Shown: in pieces, positions 1 to 6,414 of the stretch
Layout of the letters: the number at the start of each line of letters is the position of its first letter
Position numbering within the stretch: position 1 is the first letter of the stretch
Assembly (NCBI RefSeq): GCF_036997615.1
Contig: NZ_JAWLQA010000046.1
DNA length: 24,824 nucleotides
Direction: 5' to 3' (one strand)
Source of the DNA: Brachyspira sp949287565
GTDB taxonomy: Bacteria > Spirochaetota > Brachyspiria > Brachyspirales > Brachyspiraceae
Position numbers and translations under genes: made by a program
The notes under the pieces: model-generated
What the model was told of the DNA's origin: nothing
Database searches by the model: none
Seen by the model: only the letters and a program-made list of their open reading frames with translations

Positions 1-1218
1 TATATACAAAACATACCTTCTATTAATAAGCTTCTTCTCAAACTTTAAAATAAAAAATAGTATAGGAGAAAATGATAAAGCAAAAACTCCATATAGATAA
101 TGAAATGAACTAGTTCTAGGCGGAGCAATCATAAAAAATATTGTAGATACTATAATAGAAAGTAGAAGTATCAAAAACATTTCTCTAGCAGCTATTTCTT
201 TTTTTGTTTGCAAAATAAATTGTTTTTTATTTATGATAATATAAAAACTTCCAATCAAACAAATGGCTGTAAATATTAAACTTAATATTAATAATATAAA
301 ACCATATACAAATGATGGATTTGAAAACCAAAAGTTTAATATATTATCCAAATTTCTCATATAAATTGAAGACATTTCATTACTTGGAAACAATACAAAA
401 GCCTGATATTGCGGAAAACCTATATTGCTAGTCTCTCCTTTCTTTTGCAACATTAAAACAGTATTGTAAAAATTATTATTTATTTCATGTACTAAATAAG
501 GAAGATATAAAAGAAATGATATAAATATTCCTATTATCCAATAAAAAATATATTTCAAAGTTTTTTTAAATTTTATTAAAAGATAAATTATAACAGTAGG
601 CACCATAGAGAAAAATACAGAAAAATGAGCTTGTGCCATTATTGCTAATACCGGGAATATGAATACAGCTGATAATTTAACCATAGCATCATTACTTTCA
701 TAAACATACTCAAACATAAAAATAAAAAATATGAAACTAAAAATTAATGCTATATTCGGATTCCAAAATAATGTTAATGCTCTTATTAAATAACCATTGC
801 ATAATATAAGTACAGACATAAAAGCCAATACTATATAATCAAATCTTTTACCAACCCATATTAGAAATATTATTATAATAATTAAACTAAATACATAATT
901 TATTATTTTTGCTGTATTCAAATTTTCTGAAGATAGTTTATAAAATAAAGTATAAATAATATAATATATTCCTCCAGGAACTCTAGGCATAGTAAATTCT
1001 TCTTTATATGTATCGCATAATTCAAATCTAGTACCTGTATATGGAATTTCTTTTTTCTCATACCATTTATACATATCATAAAAATGCTGAAAATCATCTA
1101 ATGTAGCTCTATAAGGTATAGAATACAAAGATATAGATATATTAATAACTATGGATAATAATATTATTAATAATGAAATAATATGTAATGGATTATTTAT
1201 TTTAAACCTATTAAACAT
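1..1218 (-). CDS. Polytopic membrane protein, GT-C glycosyltransferase-like (3' end outside window)
   Basis: An uninterrupted minus-strand reading frame of 406 codons starts with ATG at 1218 and is still open at base 1, so the C-terminus is missing. It begins MFNRFKINN, then a first hydrophobic helix (about residues 8-30). A soluble loop follows containing LDDFQHFYD and, further on, MPRVPGGIYYIIY. After that come many hydrophobic helices rich in Ile, Leu and Phe. One helix followed by a loop with acidic residues and then a long series of helices is the layout of GT-C (PMT/ArnT-like) glycosyltransferases, which move sugars from polyprenyl-phosphate carriers at the membrane. I recognise the layout, not a specific family member, so the function is inference. 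There is no Shine-Dalgarno sequence before the ATG. A TTGATT-N17-TATCAT promoter ends 6 nt upstream. A generic membrane protein of O-antigen or polysaccharide type is the alternative. Confidence 0.72.
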   Translation of the reverse strand, partial: MFNRFKINNPLHIISLLIILLSIVINISISLYSIPYRATLDDFQHFYDMYKWYEKKEIPYTGTRFELCDTYKEEFTMPRVPGGIYYIIYTLFYKLSSENLNTAKIINYVFSLIIIIIFLIWVGKRFDYIVLAFMSVLILCNGYLIRALTLFWNPNIALIFSFIFFIFMFEYVYESNDAMVKLSAVFIFPVLAIMAQAHFSVFFSMVPTVIIYLLIKFKKTLKYIFYWIIGIFISFLLYLPYLVHEINNNFYNTVLMLQKKGETSNIGFPQYQAFVLFPSNEMSSIYMRNLDNILNFWFSNPSFVYGFILLILSLIFTAICLIGSFYIIINKKQFILQTKKEIAAREMFLILLLSIIVSTIFFMIAPPRTSSFHYLYGVFALSFSPILFFILKFEKKLINRRYVLYI

Positions 1219-1253
1219 TTTTATATGATACATTCATTTAATAAGTAAATCAA
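1219..1253 (-). promoter_or_regulatory. Sigma-70-type promoter immediately before the ATG at 1218 (leaderless candidate)
   Basis: On the minus strand, -35 TTGATT (1248-1253) and -10 TATCAT (1225-1230) are separated by 17 nt. Only 6 nt (ATAAAA) lie between the -10 and the ATG, so the expected transcription start is the A of the start codon. Confidence 0.5.
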
Positions 1254-1383
1254 GTTTAATACCAAAAATATTCGTTTTTTAATGAAATCTGCATTCTAGT
1301 TTTGTTTATATACGTTTTGCAATAATTTTAGTAAATATTAAATACTATTTTCAAAAATTTTCTATATATACTGAAAATTTTTA

Positions 1384-1659
1384 AGTTTGTCAACCGCTAG
1401 CTGCGGCACCTTCCCGCACGGTACAGTTTCATCTTATCAAATGCCAACTATACGTGCGGCTAATTACTTATTAATATACAAAAGCTAATAATTTTTATTA
1501 CATACAAAACAATTTTAGTATTATTTCGTACTAATTTTACATTTACACTTTCGCGAAGCGTGCCTGTGGCAGGTGTCAGCTGCTACTTTGACGAAGTCCG
1601 CAGAGCGTGTGCGGCAAAAAAGTAGATAATTCTATATGAAGTGCATCAGTTGACAAACT
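1384..1659. repeat. Candidate intergenic repeat/MITE-like element with 11-bp terminal inverted repeats
   Basis: Perfect inverted repeats at 1384-1394 and 1649-1659 enclose 254 bp that is much richer in G+C than its surroundings and contains several hairpins. I see no clear flanking target-site duplication and no coding capacity. The flank 1363-1390 recurs at 24756-24783 with 26 of 28 positions identical, which suggests membership of a dispersed family. That it is mobile is inference. Confidence 0.4.
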
Positions 1660-1703
1660 AACAAATTGTTATAGTTTTAATATCAAATTATTTTTTCTTT
1701 TAC

Positions 1704-2192
1704 TTAAATAAAAGAATCACTCAAAAAAATCTGAACCCAATATTTACTTCCATTATGCTCATAAACTCCAATACCAATAGTAGTATAATAATCAGCTAAA
1801 ATATTATCTTTATGTCCTTGAGAGTTCATCCAAGCATTCATAGCTGAAGAAGCGCTTTCTCTTATAGCTACTATATTCTCGCCTCTAACATAAGCCCCAG
1901 AATTAAATCCGTATTCATCAAGTACTATATCCCAATCTCTTCCGTCAGGTCTTACATGATCATATTTTTCTACTATTTCTTTGGCTCTTTGGTTTGCAGC
2001 TTCGCATAATTTGGCATCTAATTTGTATTCTGTAAGTCCTGCTTTTACTCTTTCTTGATTAACTAAAGTAAATACTTCCTTGGCATCTGCACTTATTGAT
2101 GCGTTATTGTTAGAATTATTGCTGGGATTAGTAGTATTGTTATTGCAAGACATTATAATCAGCAATAAAAAAATTAAAATATAGTTTTTCAT
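1704..2192 (-). CDS. CAP/SCP-domain (YkwD-like) lipoprotein
   Basis: The product has 162 residues and starts at ATG 2192, preceded by AAAGGTG with a 4-nt gap. The frame extends upstream to an ATG at 2279, but the shorter start gives a proper lipoprotein signal: MKNYILIFLLLIIMSC, with Cys16 as the predicted lipidated residue. An Asn/Ser/Thr-rich tether follows. The rest is a CAP/SCP (PR-1-like, bacterial YkwD) domain. It shows the opening helix with NQER and AANQRAKEI, the DHVRPDGRDW segment, GENI, and the late SQGHKDNIL motif before GIGVYEH and YWVQIFL. Secreted bacterial CAP proteins are poorly understood, and proposed roles include cell-envelope and host interaction. Here it is predicted to be membrane-anchored. 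It is transcribed divergently from the pyr operon. The family call is secure; the biological role is not. Confidence 0.88.
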   Translation of the reverse strand: MKNYILIFLLLIIMSCNNNTTNPSNNSNNNASISADAKEVFTLVNQERVKAGLTEYKLDAKLCEAANQRAKEIVEKYDHVRPDGRDWDIVLDEYGFNSGAYVRGENIVAIRESASSAMNAWMNSQGHKDNILADYYTTIGIGVYEHNGSKYWVQIFLSDSFI

Positions 2193-2281
2193 TTTACACC
2201 TTTGTTTTATTCGTTTAATTTTTAATATAACAATTTTATTAATAATGTGTAATATTAAAACAAAATTATTTAATGCCATAC

Positions 2282-2309
2282 TTGAATTTTTATAGATATA
2301 TGATATATT
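2282..2309 (+). promoter_or_regulatory. Promoter of the pyr operon
   Basis: -35 TTGAAT (2282-2287), a 16-nt spacer, then -10 TATATT (2304-2309) preceded by TG at 2301-2302, giving an extended -10. Transcription would start around 2316-2318, leaving a leader of roughly 135 nt before pyrK. The palindrome TTTCATGAAA (2314-2323) sits at the expected start site. Confidence 0.5.
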
Positions 2310-2317
2310 CAGTTTTC

Positions 2318-2359
2318 ATGAAACGTATTATTTATTTTTTACATCATAATAATATTTAA
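2318..2359 (+). CDS. Possible 13-residue pyr leader peptide
   Basis: An ATG at 2318 opens the short frame MKRIIYFLHHNNI, with stop TAA at 2357-2359. It lies between the predicted promoter and the terminator hairpin that starts at 2373. It has no Shine-Dalgarno sequence and begins about 8 nt after the -10 element, so it would be near-leaderless. The mRNA around codons 4-8 is U-rich. Such an arrangement resembles leader peptides of coupled attenuators, but a frame this short can arise by chance in AT-rich DNA. Confidence 0.25.
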   Translation: MKRIIYFLHHNNI

Positions 2360-2372
2360 AAAAGAAATTTTC

Positions 2373-2416
2373 AAAGAATACAATCTTCTATAAGAAGGAA
2401 GAGGTATTCTTTTTTT
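2373..2416 (+). terminator. Intrinsic terminator inside the pyr leader (candidate attenuator)
   Basis: AAAGAATAC (2373-2381) pairs perfectly with GTATTCTTT (2404-2412). Inside it TCTTC (2384-2388) pairs with GAAGA (2398-2402). A run of seven T (2410-2416) overlaps and follows the 3' arm. The T-run is only on the plus-strand side. The gene upstream is on the minus strand and points away, so this terminator has no upstream gene to end and must act on the pyr transcript itself. Confidence 0.6.
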
Positions 2417-2452
2417 ATATAAAATATATTTATAAAAATAAAGGTTCATAAA

Positions 2453-3220
2453 ATGTTTTTAGAAGACGGTATTATAATAAATAATATACAAATATCAAAT
2501 GATAAGTATCTGCTTAGAATAAAATCAAAAGAAAGCTATAAACATTCAAAAGCAGGACAATTTTTCATGCTTAAAAGCAATACTTTTTTAAGACGTCCTA
2601 TAAGCCTGCATTATATTGATAATGATATACTTGAATTTTATTATCAGGTAAAAGGCGAAGGCACAGAGTATTTATCAAAATTAAAAGAAAATGATACTAT
2701 TAGTATTCAAGGGCCATTAGGCAACGGATTTGATACAAATATCAATAATAAAAAAATATTAATAGTAGCAGGAGGAATGGGAATAGCTCCTATTAAACTT
2801 TTAATAGAGAAATTAAACAATTCCAACAACTCTATAACATTGATAATGGGCGGTGCTGATTCAAGTGCAATAAAAATAATGGATAGATTCGATACCAATA
2901 ATATTGATTTACATATTACAACTGATGACGGTTCTGTCGGTGATAAATGCAATACAGTTGATAAAACTAAAGAATTATTAAAAGAAAAAACTTTTGATAT
3001 TATATACACTTGCGGTCCTACAGTTATGATGAAAGCTTTAATAAAAGTTGCTAAAGAAAATAATATACTTTGCTATGCTTCACTCGAAGAGAGAATGGCT
3101 TGCGGAGTTAATGCATGCTTAGGATGCAATATAGAAATAAAAGATGAAAAGTCTGGATATACACTAAAAAAAGTTTGTCATGACGGACCTGTATTCAATG
3201 CTGAATTATTAAACTTTTAA
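2453..3220 (+). CDS. pyrK: Dihydroorotate dehydrogenase B, electron-transfer subunit PyrK
   Basis: This 255-residue protein has the usual length for PyrK. It passes electrons from the class 1B dihydroorotate dehydrogenase to NAD+. The N-terminal FAD-binding barrel carries GQFFMLK and LRRPIS (about 35-51). The NAD-binding Rossmann part has VAGGMGIAPI (105-114) and YTCGP (185-189). The C-terminus has the four [2Fe-2S] cysteines, Cys217, Cys222, Cys225 and Cys242, in MACGVNACLGC and VCHDGPVF. The start is ATG 2453 with AAAGG 8 nt upstream. It is the first gene of pyrK-pyrD-pyrFE. It normally forms a heterotetramer with PyrD, encoded 25 nt downstream. The leader terminator upstream suggests regulation by attenuation. 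Confidence 0.95.
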   Translation: MFLEDGIIINNIQISNDKYLLRIKSKESYKHSKAGQFFMLKSNTFLRRPISLHYIDNDILEFYYQVKGEGTEYLSKLKENDTISIQGPLGNGFDTNINNKKILIVAGGMGIAPIKLLIEKLNNSNNSITLIMGGADSSAIKIMDRFDTNNIDLHITTDDGSVGDKCNTVDKTKELLKEKTFDIIYTCGPTVMMKALIKVAKENNILCYASLEERMACGVNACLGCNIEIKDEKSGYTLKKVCHDGPVFNAELLNF

Positions 3221-3245
3221 ATTATAAAATATATGGATAATATTT

Positions 3246-4157
3246 ATGAGCAGATTAAATATAAATTTTTTAGGAAAAGAATTAAAAAATAATGTTATAA
3301 CATCTTCAGGCTGTTTCGGATTCGGTGAAGAATACAGCAATTACTTTGATGTTAATGAACTTGGAGCAGTTAACTTAAAAGGCATAACATTAAATAAAAA
3401 AGACGGCAATAAAGGTACTCGTATAGCAGAAACTCCTTCAGGTATGATAAACTGCATAGGACTTGAAAATCCGGGAATAGAATATTTTAAAGATAATATA
3501 ATAAAAAATATAAAATATTCTACACCTATAATATTAAATATAAATGGTGCTACTATAGATGAATATGTAAAAGTAGCTGAAATAGCAAATGAAATAGAAA
3601 GAGTTGATTTTATAGAGCTTAATATATCATGTCCTAATGTTAAAAATGGAGGAATGGCATTTGGAGCAAGCTGTGAAAGTGCTGAATCTACTACAAAGGC
3701 TGTAAAAAAAGTTCTTAGCAAAAAGCCTTTAATAGTAAAATTATCTCCGAATGTTACTGATATAGCAAGCATAGCAAAAGCAGTTGAAAATGCAGGTGCC
3801 GATAGCGTATCACTTGTAAATACATTCTTATCTATGAAAATAGATACTAAAACTAGAAAACCACTACTTGGAAATGTATTCGGCGGATTATCAGGTGCAT
3901 GTATACGTCCTATAGCTGTAAGAATGGTTTATCAAGTATATAAAGCTGTAAAAGTGCCTATTGTAGGTATGGGCGGTATCACAAATTATAATGATGCTTT
4001 AGAGTTTATACTTGCAGGTGCTTCTTTGGTTTCTATAGGAGCTGGAATATTCTCCAATCCTGTACTTCCTATAGAGGTTATCAATGGAATAGATAATTAT
4101 CTTAAAGAAAATAAAATAGATAATATAAAAGATATAATAGGTGCAGCACATTTATAA
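3246..4157 (+). CDS. pyrD: Dihydroorotate dehydrogenase B, catalytic subunit
   Basis: This 303-residue TIM-barrel flavoprotein oxidises dihydroorotate to orotate in the cytosol. Visible motifs are NCIGLENPG (69-77), NISCPN (126-131) with Cys129 as the catalytic base, and VKLSPN (164-169). The FMN-binding stretches are GGLSG (213-217) and GMGGI (241-245). The catalytic Cys (not Ser) and the partner pyrK immediately upstream place it in class 1B, the NAD+-linked type, rather than the membrane quinone-linked class 2. The start ATG 3246 has a weak GGAT upstream, 25 nt after the pyrK stop, which fits translation within an operon. Confidence 0.96.
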   Translation: MSRLNINFLGKELKNNVITSSGCFGFGEEYSNYFDVNELGAVNLKGITLNKKDGNKGTRIAETPSGMINCIGLENPGIEYFKDNIIKNIKYSTPIILNINGATIDEYVKVAEIANEIERVDFIELNISCPNVKNGGMAFGASCESAESTTKAVKKVLSKKPLIVKLSPNVTDIASIAKAVENAGADSVSLVNTFLSMKIDTKTRKPLLGNVFGGLSGACIRPIAVRMVYQVYKAVKVPIVGMGGITNYNDALEFILAGASLVSIGAGIFSNPVLPIEVINGIDNYLKENKIDNIKDIIGAAHL

Positions 4158-4225
4158 CTTTATAAAAATATTTAAGTTTTAAAATATAATAAATAATTTG
4201 ATTATAAAAATATAAAGGATAAATT

Positions 4226-5581
4226 ATGACAAAATTAACTGAAAACCCAAAAGAAAGATTAATTATAGCATTAGATTTTAATTCTATGGGAGAGGCTACC
4301 AAACTTATAGATGAGCTTGGAGATGAGGCTGTATTTTATAAAGTAGGATTAGAACTCTTTTTATACACTAAAGGTGAAATAATAGAATATTTAGCTAGTA
4401 AAAATAAAAAAGTATTTTTAGACTTGAAATTCCATGATATACCTAATACTACAGCTATGGCTTCACTATTCGCTGCTAAACAAAATGTATTTATGTTCAA
4501 TGTACATACAAGCGGCGGTAAAAAGATGATGGAAAAAACTGTACAAGAGATAAAAAAACTTAATAAAGATAATTTAATAATAGGCGTAACAATATTAACA
4601 AGCCTTTCTGAAAATGATGTGAAAAATATGTTCAGCTCTAATTTACCTCTTACAGATTTGGCAGTTAATTGGGCTAAATTAGGAAAAGAATCCGGACTTG
4701 ACGGTGTTGTATGCTCTCCTAAAGAAGCAGCAGTAATAAAAAGAGAATGCGGAGAGAATTTCAGAACAATTTGTCCGGGTGTAAGACCTAAATGGGCAGG
4801 CACTGATGATCAGGAAAGAGTAATGACTCCTAAAGAAGCTATTGAAAACGGATGTGATTATCTTGTTGTTGGAAGACCTATTACAAGAAATGAAGACAGA
4901 GTAAAAGCCTGCAAAATGATTGTTGAAGAAATTGCTGAAGGTATGGAGAACAATAAAAAAGTAAAATCAAAATTAATAGCAGGTGCTCTATTAGAAACTA
5001 AAGCAGTTAAACTTAATGTTAAAGAGCCTTTCACATTTGTATCAGGAATCAAAAGCCCTATATACTGCGATAATAGATATGTAATAGGATTCCCTGAGGC
5101 AAGAAAGGTTATAGTTGATGCATTTGTGAGTATTTTGAGAGATAAAGACTTTGATGTTATAGCTGGTACTGCCACAGCAGGAATACCTTGGGCTTCTTTC
5201 ATAGCTTATGAACTTAATAAGCCATTATGCTATATAAGAGCAGAGAAAAAAGAACATGGACGAGGAAAACAGATTGAAGGTGCTGAATGCAATGGCAAAA
5301 AATTAATATTGATAGAAGATTTAATTTCTACAGGCGGAAGTTCTATAAAGGCATTTGAAGCTGCTAAAGCTGAAGGAGCTATAGGACTTGAAATTATATC
5401 GATATTTACTTATGAATTTGAAAAAGCATATAAAAACTTTGAAGAAGCAGGAATAAAATTCTCATCTCTTTCTAATTTCTCATCTCTTATGGAAATAGCT
5501 AAAGATGAAAAATATATAACAGAAGAAGAATTATCTAAGGCTTTGGAATGGAATAAAAATCCGGATGCTTGGGGTAAATAA
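4226..5581 (+). CDS. pyrFE: Bifunctional OMP decarboxylase-orotate phosphoribosyltransferase (PyrF-PyrE fusion)
   Basis: A single 451-residue frame encodes two enzymes of UMP synthesis. Residues about 10-235 are OMP decarboxylase: RLIIALDF, the catalytic Asp66-x-Lys68-x-x-Asp71 in LDLKFHD, PGVRP (184-188) and VVGRPIT (214-220). Residues about 245-451 are orotate phosphoribosyltransferase: LLETKAVKLN, FVSGIKSPIY, GTATAGIP, the flexible-loop stretch RAEKKEHGRGK, and the PRPP-binding motif LILIEDLISTGGSS (360-373). All key residues of both halves are present. The order PyrF then PyrE is the reverse of animal and plant UMP synthase. Reversed fusions are known in kinetoplastids and some bacteria. 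AAAGGA lies 6 nt before the ATG. The start follows pyrD by 68 nt. A linker of about 10 charged residues joins the halves, with no frameshift or internal stop. Confidence 0.95.
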   Translation: MTKLTENPKERLIIALDFNSMGEATKLIDELGDEAVFYKVGLELFLYTKGEIIEYLASKNKKVFLDLKFHDIPNTTAMASLFAAKQNVFMFNVHTSGGKKMMEKTVQEIKKLNKDNLIIGVTILTSLSENDVKNMFSSNLPLTDLAVNWAKLGKESGLDGVVCSPKEAAVIKRECGENFRTICPGVRPKWAGTDDQERVMTPKEAIENGCDYLVVGRPITRNEDRVKACKMIVEEIAEGMENNKKVKSKLIAGALLETKAVKLNVKEPFTFVSGIKSPIYCDNRYVIGFPEARKVIVDAFVSILRDKDFDVIAGTATAGIPWASFIAYELNKPLCYIRAEKKEHGRGKQIEGAECNGKKLILIEDLISTGGSSIKAFEAAKAEGAIGLEIISIFTYEFEKAYKNFEEAGIKFSSLSNFSSLMEIAKDEKYITEEELSKALEWNKNPDAWGK

Positions 5582-5601
5582 ATAAAATTTAAATAAATAA
5601 A

Positions 5602-5624
5602 AAGCAAGGGATTATCCCTTGCTT
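5602..5624 (-). terminator. Intrinsic terminator between pyrFE and the rhodanese-CstR gene
   Basis: Perfect 10-bp stem: AAGCAAGGGA (5602-5611) with TCCCTTGCTT (5615-5624) around the 3-nt loop TTA. On the minus strand the stem is followed by TTTATTTATTT, so it ends the minus-strand regulator transcript best. On the plus strand only two T follow, so it may also stop pyr transcripts, less efficiently. Confidence 0.75.
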
Positions 5625-5633
5625 AAAAAATAA

Positions 5634-6239
5634 TTACTTAATAAGTTTTCTCATATATCTGAAGAAATCTTCTTTTTCTTTAGGTGAAATCATACAAGTA
5701 TTCAAAAATACTTCCATTATTTCCTGATTAACACTTCCCATAGCAGCTTTAACGGCTAAAGACTGATTGAGTATATCGCCGCAATATTCACCTTTGGCAA
5801 GCATTTTTTTCATTCCTTTAATCTGACCTTCGATTCTGTTTAATCTTATAATAAGTCTTTTTCTTCTCTCAACAGCCTCTTCTCTATCAAATTTAGAAAC
5901 TTTGTTATTATCTCCAAAATGTTTATTCCAAGCCTTCAATCCGCCTTCTAATATATAAAGATTCTTAAATCCCTCTTCTTTCATATATTCCGCTGCTTTT
6001 ATACTTAATTTACCAATGGAACAATATAACAAATATGGAATTTCTTTATCTAATTTAGATATTTCTCTTTTAAACACTCTTGGCTTAAGGAAATCCATAG
6101 AAATAGAATCTTCAATCATACCTTCATAATTATGTTCCATCTCCGTTCTGACATCCAATATAACTATATTATCTGTATTATTGATAATTTCATCAGCCTC
6201 TGAAGGAGATAATATTTTTAAATCATTTTCTATTAACAT
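5634..6239 (-). CDS. Rhodanese-CsoR/CstR fusion, probable persulfide-sensing repressor
   Basis: This 201-residue protein has two parts. Residues about 8-108 are a rhodanese domain: LDVRTEMEHNYEG, the active-site loop YCSIGKLS with Cys73, and LEGGLKAW. Residues about 119-201 are a CsoR-family helical regulator: RLIIRLNRIEGQIKGM, then Cys153 in KGEYCGDIL and Cys182 in LNTCM. The two cysteines are 29 residues apart, as in copper sensor CsoR (36/65) and persulfide sensor CstR (31/60). The His four residues before the second Cys in copper-binding CsoR is Phe178 here, so copper binding is unlikely and a CstR-like dithiol sensor is favoured. CstR normally stands alone, with rhodaneses encoded nearby; here one is fused on. 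ATG 6239 has AAGGA upstream. The next gene upstream is a persulfide-type reductase, which fits. The ligand is inference. Confidence 0.85.
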   Translation of the reverse strand: MLIENDLKILSPSEADEIINNTDNIVILDVRTEMEHNYEGMIEDSISMDFLKPRVFKREISKLDKEIPYLLYCSIGKLSIKAAEYMKEEGFKNLYILEGGLKAWNKHFGDNNKVSKFDREEAVERRKRLIIRLNRIEGQIKGMKKMLAKGEYCGDILNQSLAVKAAMGSVNQEIMEVFLNTCMISPKEKEDFFRYMRKLIK

Positions 6240-6357
6240 ATTTCATCCTTGTTAAAAGTATATCTATTTTCTTATATTATATAATAAATATAAAAAAAAT
6301 AAAATTATAAAATCTTTTTTTAAGAAAAAATTTGAATTATATACATTATAAACAATA

Positions 6358-6389
6358 AAAAGAGCCATTTCATAAAAAATGGCTCTTTT
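6358..6389 (-). terminator. Terminator after the CoA-disulfide reductase gene
   Basis: Perfect 13-bp stem: AAAAGAGCCATTT (6358-6370) with AAATGGCTCTTTT (6377-6389) around a 6-nt loop. On the minus strand CTCTTTTTATTG forms the U-rich tail. It lies between the reductase stop (6415) and the regulator start (6239), so the two genes are probably separate transcripts or coupled only by read-through. Confidence 0.75.
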
Positions 6390-6414
6390 ATTATAAAGGT
6401 ATACAAATATAAAA

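Larger units (their letters stand above)
1219..1703. other. Non-coding stretch with a GC-rich structured islet
   Basis: No convincing gene is present. The outer parts are AT-rich like the rest of the window. About 1391-1620 holds clusters of G+C that stand out sharply, for example around 1394-1425, 1452-1460 and 1551-1615. An 11-bp perfect inverted repeat, AGTTTGTCAAC (1384-1394) and GTTGACAAACT (1649-1659), brackets the islet. Inside are nested stems: CTACTTT (1583-1589) with AAAGTAG (1619-1625), CCGCA (1598-1602) with TGCGG (1610-1614), and TGCC/GGCA (1561-1564/1568-1571). The palindrome TTCGCGAA lies near 1550. It could be a small non-autonomous repeat, a structured RNA or a degenerate insertion. 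Confidence 0.6.

Noticed and set aside
1695..1716. 8-bp hairpin TTCTTTTA/TAAAAGAA at the end of the CAP-domain lipoprotein gene, as a terminator
   Set aside because: All but two pairs are A-T, it overlaps the stop codon, and the minus-strand 3' side is A-rich instead of T-rich.
2193..2279. Longer version of the CAP-domain lipoprotein starting at ATG 2279
   Set aside because: It would place 29 extra residues before a well-formed lipoprotein signal and skip the AAAGGTG ribosome binding site in front of ATG 2192.
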